64,000 bases of DNA from Lagopus muta (lineage: Eukaryota > Chordata > Aves > Galliformes > Phasianidae), in the NCBI RefSeq assembly GCF_023343835.1, contig NC_064447.1, positions 9,134,501 through 9,198,500 on the forward strand, given 5' to 3'. Numbering within the stretch: the stretch's first letter is position 1; each line of letters begins with the position of its first letter. The position numbers were made by a program, and so were the translations under genes. This document shows positions 27,301 through 45,426 of this stretch, piece after piece. The notes below the pieces were generated by a model. It had not been told where the DNA came from, did not search any database, and saw only the letters and a list, made by a program, of their open reading frames with translations.

Positions 27301-30300
27301 AGCCACACAGCCTTAAGGCCTGATAATTCTTCCTCATCTGCTATCACTGAAGGAAATCAGGAGAAGGCTTTGCTCTCCATCCCCCAAGAGTTCAGCCCAA
27401 CACTCCTGCCACACAAACCACGTATCCCAGGAACAACAGCAACATAGCACCTTAAGCACAGTTCTTCCTTAGCCTCTAACTCCAGCAGCAACATGACAGG
27501 ATGCTCACCTTTGCTGCCAGCCGTGAGAAAATGCAGCCCTTGTTTCTTCACACCCAGCTGAGAGAAATCTCCTCGTTCAGGCAGCAAGATGGCAGCTTCC
27601 ACGCTCTACAAAGGAGTTGGCCAAACAGCAGCTTAGCACAAAGGATTAGAGTCCTGTTGCAGCAAGCAGCTGTGTTAACAGCTCATTAGTGCCAAAAGCA
27701 CGCAAACCATGCTTCAATGCCCCAGACTACACTACACAGGTGCCTAGGAAAGGCTGGCAGACACAAAGCAAGAAGAAAGTTTTCTAGCAACTGTCTCTCT
27801 TTCCTTCTCCAGAAGTAGGGCATAGGTAGCATACACTTCTACAAATTGCCCAGGCACAGCCACATCAAGCAAGTACAGAGATAACAAACAGCTTCAGACA
27901 GAGTTTTAAGGCATTGGGAAAATACAGAGTAGTGTCACATCACAATATATAAAAACCCACATTTTATTTACACACGTGTAGGAACCCATACATTATACAC
28001 ATAAACCTACAAAGACAGCAGAGAATCTCAAAGGAATAAAAGAAATGCAATTTCACCTCATAGATAGGGACAGTTCGTTTACTTTCTCTGGTTTTCAGGT
28101 TCCACACCATGCAGATTTTATCACGGCCAGAACTACAAGATAAATCAGCATTAAAGAGCATTCAACTCAATCTCTGAACTCAAATTTGGAGTTGTGGGTT
28201 CAACATCTCTCTGAAGAAGTCCACAATGCATTGTCAAGCTGAGACTGAATACTTCTAGCAGTTCTTACCCCCACAGGACAAACTACCCCACCCGAACTTC
28301 ACTCAAGCACCCAATCTCTGCCAAGAGACAGAGTTAATGAAAAAGCTAAGCTTTTTTTACCTAATGAACGTGTTTCCATCTGCAGTGAATGCCAGGGAGG
28401 TGACAGCACTGAAGTGGCCATCCAGCACAGCCACACACTTGCTGGAATTCAGATCCCAAATCCTGATTTTGTAGTCCATTGAAGAGGAGAAGAGTTGCAG
28501 ACGGGAGATATCAGGGTGGAACTCAACGAGGCTAGAGAGGAGAAACACTTGAATGGAGTAGGAATAAGCTGCCTGGCACCTTCTTTGCATTAGACCAATA
28601 TATAAATAGAAATGCATTGCACACAAAGAATTTGACAATTCACATCAATCCCAGCATGCAGGCCATCACATTAAGTGACTGAAAAACAGGGCTCATCCTT
28701 ACTGTACAACTCCTGAAGATCCTTTCAGGTTGTGTGTGCAATACTGCTTGACCATATCCCAGATCTTAATGGTGCTGTCACAGCCACCTTAGAAAAGAAG
28801 AGCATGCCAGAATGAAGAAAGGAGGTCCAACACTGCAACAGCTGTAAAATTTAATGAGTAACAAAGGCAGCAGAAAGAAAAATGAATCCAGGAACAGCCA
28901 TCCACACCAAGAGAAGTTCATGAGTACTTCACACTAATAAAATCTGACTGTCCACAGAAAATAAACTTCAAGTGCAACTGACACATTAGAGTTCATGCTT
29001 GTCTTCCATCTTCAAGGATCCCTAACTGTACATTCGGATTAACTATGCCACGCTGTCTCATAAATCCCTGATATTTACCAGCACTTTACTAAAAATATTT
29101 TAGAATACTGGAAGAACTCTCTCAATGAAACATTTTACACATATATAAAGCCTCTTATGATGATGCAAGTAACAGAGAGCTCAACACCTCATGCTGCATT
29201 AAGTTAGGCTGAAATAGGATCGTACCTGTGGCTAACAGTGTTGAAGTAGAGTCAAAGACCATGGTAGCCACTGGTGCTATGTGCACTGCCTTCCACGTGC
29301 GCACACACTTGTTCTCTCGCCAATTCCACTGCTTCAGCAGCAGGGCTCGGCTTCCTGTCACAAGAATCTACAGAAAAGCAAGGCAAAGGAAAACAAAGTC
29401 AGCCACTTCCATCAGTGACAATACACAAACAACATAAATATCCATTGCTATGATGTTCTTGAACCTCAGTATCTCAACATTCATTCATAAGACTAATACT
29501 TGTTCCAAAATGTATTAGGAAATGCACCGAACGCATAACAAGCGTTCACAAAGACCTCCTCAAAACTGAGAGACAAACATCAGAAACAACAGGAAACCTC
29601 TCCCAGAAGCTCTGACCTGCAGTGCTTCAGTATATGCATGGATGCTGGAAAGCAGCTAGAAAAAAATCAGGATTTAAATGAAACATCAACTAATAGAGTT
29701 TCTGCATATATACAGAATAGAGTAAAATGTATTCCTGTCCATGGATGCATCTTTGTAGCTAATTACAGTAAAAAAAATCAACAGTAATTCCTACATCTGA
29801 CTCAAACCCAGAAGAGATAACAGACTCCACAGAGTTCCCCAGGGACATTCATGGCAGAACACTCCTCAGACTTCACTGGACTTATCAGGAGGCTCAGGAA
29901 AGAAAAACACACAGCAAACACAGCCATACACATACCTCATCATCAGGGCTGAGAACAAATGAAGTGATGTCCTCTTGGTCGTCCTTGAAAAGTGATAAAA
30001 ACACAGTTAATCATCCGTGCACTGCTTCAGAGTGCTCTCAAGCCTTCCTTTGCCACAGCTTCTACTGACCCAAGCATACCCAGCACCACGCACACAGTGA
30101 CGAACAATGCAGACATCAGCCAGGGTTACAGTTCTCAGACCCCTCTATTCCCACTCCCAAAAGTTTCAAAACAGATCAGTTACAAGGCCTGAGAGCCACT
30201 GGAAACGCTTCAGTGTTCCCTCACCTGCTCAAGGCTGTGCAGCAGAGCTCCCGTCTCGACATCGATCACGTTCAACTTGGTCCCACAGGGGCAGAACATG

Positions 30301-30638
30301 AACTTTCCATCCCGGCTTACCTAGAAAACAGAGGATGGAGAGCTGAGAGTATGCAGTGGGGGTGGCCCCAGCAGCGAGCAGGGCGCTCCCCAGCCCCTTC
30401 TAGAGACACCGGCCGTAGGCGACCACTACCTGCACTCGCCCTCCTTTGTAGAACGGCTCGATTTTCCTCGACACAGCATAACTGAGAGGGGAAAAAAGGG
30501 AAATGCATGGACAGATTGTTAAAGCGAAGACAGCGCAGCTCGGCCGCTCCCGGAGGCGAACCTTACGGCCGCACAGCCCAGCCCCAGCCCCGCTCACTTG
30601 CTCTTGAAGCGCACCGCGCTGCCCGCCGCCGTGGCCAT
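20873..30638 (-). CDS. TBL3: Transducin beta-like 3 (UTP13), SSU processome WD40 protein
   Basis: Twenty-two exons on the minus strand close in phase to 811 residues (human 808): 30598-30638, 30430-30481, 30225-30320, 29936-29983, 29226-29367, 28703-28787, 28361-28531, 28057-28132, 27509-27605, 27002-27207, 26511-26652, 25938-25996, 25553-25656, 24743-24893, 24377-24607, 24043-24113, 23244-23400, 22760-22818, 22191-22294, 21813-21884, 21515-21673, 20873-20985. It is a nucleolar subunit of the UTP-B module needed for 18S pre-rRNA processing. The body is two WD40 propellers (repeated GH...D..IW/LW signatures, for example SGSDGLLKLWTIK-like and GSQDRLAKLW). From about residue 650 it is the helical Utp13 C-terminal domain (NLLHEKRFLKALGLAISLD, then ERHFQRLSRLLQA). 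The start MATAAGSAVRFK aligns with human MAETAAGVGRFK. It converges with NOXO1. Confidence 0.95.
21181..21345 (-). mobile_element. CR1 LINE 3' fragment in TBL3 intron
   Basis: Carries the diverged tail 'ttagaatggt...gttggaagggac' followed by the standard CR1 3' order through '...tccagagttggaagatccac'. Minus orientation, inside the last TBL3 intron. 5'-truncated. Confidence 0.8.
24235..24316. repeat. Compound (GT)n/(TATA)n microsatellite in TBL3 intron
   Basis: About eleven GT units run into alternating TATACA/TATATA sequence. It lies 60 bases from the 3' side of the exon at 24377-24607 and is likely polymorphic. Confidence 0.9.
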
Positions 30639-30639
30639 G

Positions 30640-30830
30640 ACACCCTGCAATCCGCGTGCAGGCCGCTTCCGGGTTTCGAGGGCGGGACTTCCGGCTGCGG
30701 GAGTTGGATTTCCGGCGCATGTGAATAACGCACAACCAGCACAGGAAGCACCCTCTCTGCGCATCACGTGGGAGAAGGAAGCGCAGGGCGCGGAGTCGCT
30801 TCCGTCTGAACAAACCGCTACCGTTATGGA
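30640..30830 (-). promoter_or_regulatory. TBL3: TBL3 promoter with ETS sites and E-box
   Basis: TATA-less CpG-rich flank just upstream of the TBL3 start. CTTCCGG-type ETS/GABP sites occur at 30664-30672 and 30687-30694, and a TTTCCGG at 30709-30715. A perfect CACGTG E-box is at 30765-30770, fitting a MYC-responsive ribosome-biogenesis gene. Motifs are seen; their use is inferred. Confidence 0.5.
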
Positions 30831-30944
30831 ACGGAAGGCGGCTGGGAACGGCTTCCCACTCGTCCGAGTTATGTTCCAGCACTACACCCACACCCTTCAA
30901 ACCCTAGAGTTTACGGACTATACAAAAATACAAGTAGCAGGACT

Positions 30945-31522
30945 CGAGTAAGCGTTTAAGTAAATTTTTATTGAAAGTACTCAGCTCCATTCATATAATC
31001 ATTCGTTTATAACCGTTCTGCAGAGCCTTGAAATATTCCAACTGTAAATCCTCCGGCCTTCTCACGAAGACGCTTTTTGTCTCATCTTCACATGAAGGAT
31101 CCTAGCCGGGCTGTTACACCTGCGGGGAAACGCACAGCACTCACACACTGCCCTCACGCTCAACCACCCCCCAGGGCCCCTCACTGAAATTGTGGGAACA
31201 TGGGTTTCACTCCCCACACACCGTCACCGTGGGCAATAAGCTTTGATGTTCCCTATGCTATCGGCACGGTTATCTCACCGGAGGCCACAGGAGACCGCAG
31301 GTGATTTTCAGACTGTGCCAAACGCTGCTTCCCAGCCCTCACACCAACAGTCTTCTTTCTGTACCCACCCCCTACCAGGCACAGCTTATAACACAAGCAC
31401 AACTCCAGCAAAGGCTTAAAATCTCTAAACACAACTAAGAGAAAAAAAACGAAGAAGCAAACAAACCAAACCCGTCTACCCCACATATGTAACCCCAGCT
31501 CACCTACCTCCTCACTTATCAG
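30945..31522 (-). ncRNA. Spliced TATA-driven non-coding RNA divergent from RPS2 (SNHG9 position)
   Basis: On the minus strand a TATAAA box at 31547-31552 precedes a probable start near 31522. A tiny first exon has a donor at 31504 (GTGAGC) or 31508 (GTAGGT). A strong acceptor (CCCCGCAG) opens exon 2 at 31119, and an AATAAA at 30967-30972 ends it near 30945. No conserved ORF is present. Human SNHG9, host of SNORA78, lies divergent from RPS2 in the same place, so this is a candidate orthologue. I could not identify a convincing snoRNA in its 385-base intron. Exon 2 has foldable segments, including a stem closed by a GTGA tetraloop near 31065 and a CCGGC/GCCGG pairing around it. Confidence 0.5.
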
Positions 31523-31560
31523 ACCGCAGTCCCACGTGTGCGCGCCTTTATACCATGAGA

Positions 31561-31590
31561 CTACGCATGCGTAGAGGTGGTGCATGCGCA
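31561..31590. promoter_or_regulatory. NRF1-like palindromes between the ncRNA and RPS2
   Basis: A perfect 14-base palindrome CTACGCATGCGTAG at 31561-31574 and TGCATGCGCA at 31581-31590 resemble NRF1 sites. They sit between the two divergent TATA boxes and could serve both genes. Confidence 0.45.
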
Positions 31591-31703
31591 CAGCTTCCAG
31601 CTGGCCCTCCCGCCCCGCACCCTGTATAATTAAGCGGTTAGCGCCCCTTTCGCGCTGTAGTATATTATGAATTCAGCGCGCCGGGCTGGCACTACACAGA
31701 GGT

Positions 31704-31773
31704 GTTCTCGCGAGAACTTTCTGAGTATAAATAACGGACGGCGGCGAGTGGCGGCCTTCTACTCTACGAACAC
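31704..31773 (+). promoter_or_regulatory. RPS2: RPS2 core promoter: TCTCGCGAGA palindrome, TATA box, 5' TOP start, leader exon
   Basis: GTTCTCGCGAGAAC (31704-31717) is a perfect palindrome containing the TCTCGCGAGA element of housekeeping promoters. TATAAATA follows at 31726-31733. About 30 bases later the pyrimidine tract CCTTCTACTC marks a 5' TOP start near 31755. A very short non-coding exon 1 ends at 31773 (donor GTAAGT) and splices to 31967. TOP control would couple translation to mTOR signalling. Confidence 0.75.
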
Positions 31774-31969
31774 GTAAGTGGCGATGGCTGTGGGGTGGCG
31801 GCCGTTTGAGACCTCCGCTCTATCCGCGCCCATCCGAACCGCCTGCGGTGTGGGGCCGGCCGTGCCTCGCCGGATGGGTCCCGGCCGGGCTTTGTGGTCG
31901 CGCCGCGTAGTTATTTCTAGTTGATGGTGGCGGTGTTCTAGCTAATGTACTTCTCTTTTCATATAGCAA

Positions 31970-34339
<2,370 letters not shown>

Positions 34340-34357
34340 GTGGTTTTTGTACAAGGC

Positions 34358-34363
34358 AATAAA
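34358..34363 (+). terminator. RPS2: Polyadenylation signal of RPS2
   Basis: AATAAA 19 bases after the RPS2 stop codon, giving the very short 3' UTR usual for ribosomal protein genes. Confidence 0.9.
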
Positions 34364-34851
34364 GTGGTCAGTGGACAAGAAGTTGGTTTGATTGGATGCT
34401 TTGTGTATTGGGCAGATGGATTAAGTCTGTGCTTGGGATCTGAGTAGGCTCAAGTTTGTGGGCTACAGCCTGAACATATGTTGGGTGGAACAGAATGTTT
34501 TACACTAACCCTTGTTAATCATACATTAATCCTGAGTGGGGTTTGTAACCAAAGAGAGGGGAAAATAATATTCCCTTATACTGTCCTTTCACAGTGTGTT
34601 TACTCTGAGGGTGCTCCCTACCATGGTTGGGTAGAGCAGAATTAATGGTTTGTAGATTAATGGTAATAGAGAAATCCAGCAGGGACACCCTGGGGTACCA
34701 CAGCTGGGGTGGGTACATGGAGCTGACTTCATTTAGAGAGTGGTAACAACCAACTGAAACAGATCTCAAAAAGGAAGAATTCTAAGTTTTTGCACACCTC
34801 TTCAAAGAATGAGTCTATGCTAATGGCATGGCAGATGTTTGGGTTTGCAAG

Positions 34852-34857
34852 TTTATT
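34852..34857 (-). terminator. NDUFB10: Polyadenylation signal of NDUFB10
   Basis: Minus-strand AATAAA about 85 bases past the NDUFB10 stop. The RPS2 and NDUFB10 3' ends converge with roughly 450 bases between them; I see nothing else in that gap. Confidence 0.8.
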
Positions 34858-34940
34858 GTAGGGCATCACAGTTCACAGATGCAACACAGGATTGATAAAA
34901 GCACCACTGACAGGACGTGCTAATTATTCTGTATCCAGAT

Positions 34941-36300
34941 TTACTGAGATGCATTTTCTTGTGCCTTCATTTCTTCTATCATCCTGTGCTTCTGCTTCAT
35001 CAGACACGTCCTGGCATTTCCGTGGACACCAAGATCACCATCTAAAAGGAAAGGTAATAATGTGAATGTCTGAAGAGTAGCCCTCAGCAGCTAGGAGGAA
35101 CCAGGTCTGACCCAGGTGAAGTGTGGCGCTTAGGACAGGTGCAAGCTGCAGTGCTGAGAGAGAAATGCACACAGCTTTCGATACTGTAGGAGTGTCAGCT
35201 GTGCTGTGCTTATTGGAGTGTCACTGCCCAGGCCCAGTGGGTCTGGCACATCTGAACACTGAGCTCAGATCTGCAGCATTTTCCAAGAGGGAGTTTTAAC
35301 GCAAAGAAAAGATCTTTTGAACCTTCCTTTCCTCATATGCTGTTACAACTATGGCAGATGTAAAGGCTGCAGTACTCACATCTGTCTTGGTAGGCTTTGG
35401 TAACCTGTGCAAGCTGCTTCGCCTCCTTGGCACAATTCTGAAAATGGTTTGGTCCTTCCCTGTGCTTGCATGCACCGAGCCTTTCCCGGACTATTTCCAC
35501 AATCTGCTGATCCACCAACCTGTGTGGGAGATGAGTCGGAATGCAACTGCAACACATGAACTACAGAAGAGCAGAACTGCAGAAACCAGGATGACACTAA
35601 TGCTAGCCTGCCCAGCTAAGCAGGCTCCAGGGGACAGAATGACTGCAACCACCAGTGTTCTGTAAGGGGGTAGACACAGTGGCTTAGGTAACCATTCAAC
35701 ACCCCAAAATCCATGCGATTCCAATGCAACCCCCACGACTCCCACAGCCAACCGAGATGAGCGGGAGAGCTCTGTGACCCCCCGCTGGGGGCAGCCCTGT
35801 GCCAGCCGTACCTGTCCCTCCTCCACTGCGCTTCAGCCTCGTAGAAGCAGAGGTAATCCCCCTCCAGGCACTCGCTCAGGTCGGGCACGCGGCGAAACTT
35901 CTGGTGGTAGTAATAGGACTTGTTCTTGGCTTGCTGGCGCTCGATCCACTCTGCAACAGCAGCGGCACAGTCAGGCACCTCACAGCCCGGTGCGTCGGTG
36001 CGTCCGTCTGTGCCACCACCGCTGCGTGCACTGCCTGTCCCCGTGTCCCCGTGTCCGTCCCGTGTCCGTCCCGTGTCCCCGTCCCCACACCGCATCGCTG
36101 CCCTTCCGACGGCAGCGGGAAGGCCGCGCTCAGCCCGGTGACCGGTCTGTACCTCGTACGAAGGTAACGGGCGCATCGATGATATAGTTGAACGCAGTCT
36201 GGATGAAGGTGACCGGATTGGGCAGAGTCGAGGTGCTCTCCGAGACCGGAGTACGGCTCGGCGGCGCTTTATACACCTCCGGGTCCGGATCGTCCGGCAT
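34941..36300 (-). CDS. NDUFB10: NADH:ubiquinone oxidoreductase subunit B10 (PDSW)
   Basis: Four exons, complement(36153..36300, 35812..35950, 35380..35519, 34941..35041), join in phase to 175 residues (human 172). It is an accessory subunit of the distal proton-pumping arm of complex I, imported into the intermembrane space and oxidised by the MIA40/GFER relay. The key cysteine pairs are both conserved: CX6C in [15 protein letters not shown] and CX11C in [14 protein letters not shown]. The central [23 protein letters not shown] segment is close to human. The protein has no cleavable presequence. The start [11 protein letters not shown] aligns with human MPDSWDKDVYP. Confidence 0.95.
36025..36085. 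repeat. Short CCGTGTCCGTCC-type tandem repeat in NDUFB10 intron 1
   Basis: Several 8-12 base units built from GTGTCC and CGTCC repeat with small variations inside the first intron. Confidence 0.7.
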
Positions 36301-36338
36301 GGCGGCGGCGGAGCTGGGCGGACGGCGGGGACGAGGAG

Positions 36339-36446
36339 AAGATGGCGGCGCCCCGCACAGAGCCGGCGGCGGCGGACGCAGAGGTCAGGGGGCGTGGCTC
36401 TGCGCATGCTCCCTCGAGGCGCGGTGCATGCTGGGAGTTGTAGTCC
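36339..36446 (-). promoter_or_regulatory. NDUFB10: NDUFB10 promoter with YY1, NRF1 and ZNF143-type sites
   Basis: Upstream of the NDUFB10 start are AAGATGGCGGC (YY1, 36339-36349), TGCGCATGC (NRF1 half, 36401-36409) and GCATGCTGGGAGTTGTAGTCC-like sequence (ZNF143/SBS, 36426-36446). This is a classic nuclear-encoded mitochondrial gene promoter. Motifs are read directly; occupancy is inferred. Confidence 0.65.
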
Positions 36447-36449
36447 GCC

Positions 36450-37140
36450 CGCGGCCCAGCTGCTATGGCGGCTAGGCGAGGGCTGGCTTCATGTTTTCAG
36501 GCATGGAAATGTAGTGTCATTAAGGTTGAGAAAGCAAATCCCAAGTCCAACGCCGAGCCTTCCCACTATGCCCACTGATGGTGTTCCTCAGTGCTGGATC
36601 TCCACGTTCCTCGTGCACCACCAGGGATGGTGACCCGACCCCCTTCCTGGGCATCGGTGCCAATGCCCGACTGCTTTTTCAGAGGGCTGTTTCCTAATTT
36701 CCTACCTGAACCTCTCCTGGTGCAGCGTGTGGCCGTCACCTCTCATCCTGTCACTGTTACCTGAGAGCAGAAGCTGACCTGCACCTTACCACAGCTTTTC
36801 ACTCTGCTCTGTGTGCCTGCTGGCTCAATCTCTACCCCAGGAAGAATCACAGCCTTTATTCCTGGCCTGATGTAGGACTTCTTAATCTGCCCCTACCCAG
36901 AGTTTGGCCACTGGCTGTGCCCCTTGAAGGAGCTCCCACAGTTTGGCTGTGCTGTGTGCAGTTGTGAAGAAGCTATTGTGATTGGTGCCATTCATGATGG
37001 ACTTGAGGAGGGAAAGCCGTAAACTGAGACACCAGCAGTTGACCTTTACCACATCCCAACTGTTAGGGTAAAGCTGGCAGCTTTGCTAAGTGTGAAATGA
37101 ATATCGCATCCAATGAAGCTAGTGGCTAAATTTGTGTCTT
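36450..37140. other. Intergenic spacer between NDUFB10 and RPL3L
   Basis: No ORF, RNA or repeat is recognised. It separates the divergent NDUFB10 and RPL3L promoters and may hold muscle enhancers for RPL3L, but no clear motif cluster was found. Confidence 0.4.
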
Positions 37141-37143
37141 AAG

Positions 37144-37180
37144 TATTAAACAGGAGGGGCACATAGCGATAGCCTCTTCC
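37144..37180 (+). promoter_or_regulatory. RPL3L: RPL3L TATA-like box and 5' TOP start
   Basis: TATTAAA at 37144-37150 lies about 30 bases before the pyrimidine tract CCTCTTCC (37173-37180), which fits a 5' TOP start. The leader then runs to an ATG at 37209 that abuts a GT donor. The layout mirrors RPS2 in this window and RPL3 in other vertebrates. Confidence 0.55.
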
Positions 37181-37208
37181 TGCTGCTGACTTGAGCTGAA
37201 GACGTCCC

Positions 37209-44372
<7,164 letters not shown>

Positions 44373-44411
44373 GGGATGAGATATACAAGGCTTCCTAATT
44401 GGACAAACTTC

Positions 44412-44417
44412 AATAAA
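44412..44417 (+). terminator. RPL3L: Polyadenylation signal of RPL3L
   Basis: AATAAA 40 bases after the stop codon. About 500 bases of featureless sequence follow before the convergent TEX2-like 3' end. Confidence 0.9.
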
Positions 44418-44933
44418 GGGTCTACAAGCTGTGCCTGCTGCCTGTCTTCCTTCTGGAGGAGTGTCTTGCTGTGTACACTGCTTCCTATGGGCAGCAGTGT
44501 GTCCTCAAGCACCTCAGCCACTGGAGATGGTAGAAGTAGCACTCAGGACAGGTTCTCATGGAGAGGGACTATCTGGGAAGCCAAGTGTCTACTCTGTCCC
44601 TCTGGATCCTCCCTTTCCATGGCCCAATGAATTTCTTCACTGGCATGTATTCACTTAAACCACGGTGAAGGAATCCCCTTGTTTTCCAGAGCAGAGCAGG
44701 GGCCAGCAGGAAGCAGAAGGCTTCCCTTCTGACTGCCTATGCCCAGCCTCACTGACTGTCTGTCCCCTTGCCATCTCCTGCATGCACACACACATACACA
44801 TGTGCTCTTCTTGTTGAGCATGAGCCACATGCTTCTCTCTGCACAAGACCCCTGGGCCCATCTGGCTCCCTCAGCAGCCCCAGGATTTCACGTACAATGA
44901 CATGGCTGATAGGTAAGACTGGCCAGTGATGGA

Positions 44934-44939
44934 TTTATT
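44934..44939 (-). terminator. Polyadenylation signal of the TEX2-like gene
   Basis: Minus-strand AATAAA about 490 bases past the TEX2-like stop codon; the transcript would end near 44915. Confidence 0.65.
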
Positions 44940-45426
44940 CAGATTTTGGATTAGTTTCTCACCCGTTTTCCTTGCAGCCCAGCTGCCAATGGGAGGGTGT
45001 GATGAGTCTTGGAGTTGTGGTGCCTTGGATCGAAGGTGATCGTGACTCATTGAGTGCAGAACCTATCTGGGTGTCCTGCACCCTCTTTGGGAATCAGACA
45101 GTGGAAACTACGGCCCTCTGCTGCTCTGGAGCTGTCCACTTGGTTAGGAGGAATCCTGAGATGCTGGTGGGAGGTGTGTGAAGTTCTTGGGTGTCCAGCA
45201 AACCCCTTCCCCTGGGTCTGCTTTGTCTCTGAATTTTTTTTTGCAGTATTTAAGGAGCAGGCTCATCTACAAAGTGCAGGATGCTGAGAATGAGATGAAC
45301 TGAGATGCTCAAGTCCCATGGCATAATACTGGATGCCATCAGTGGCCAGGCCTCAGCTTGGTGATGTGTCCCAGTGAGGTCCCTGAGCCTTTTGCAGTGT
45401 CTCTACCCTTCCCATAGGGCTGCACT

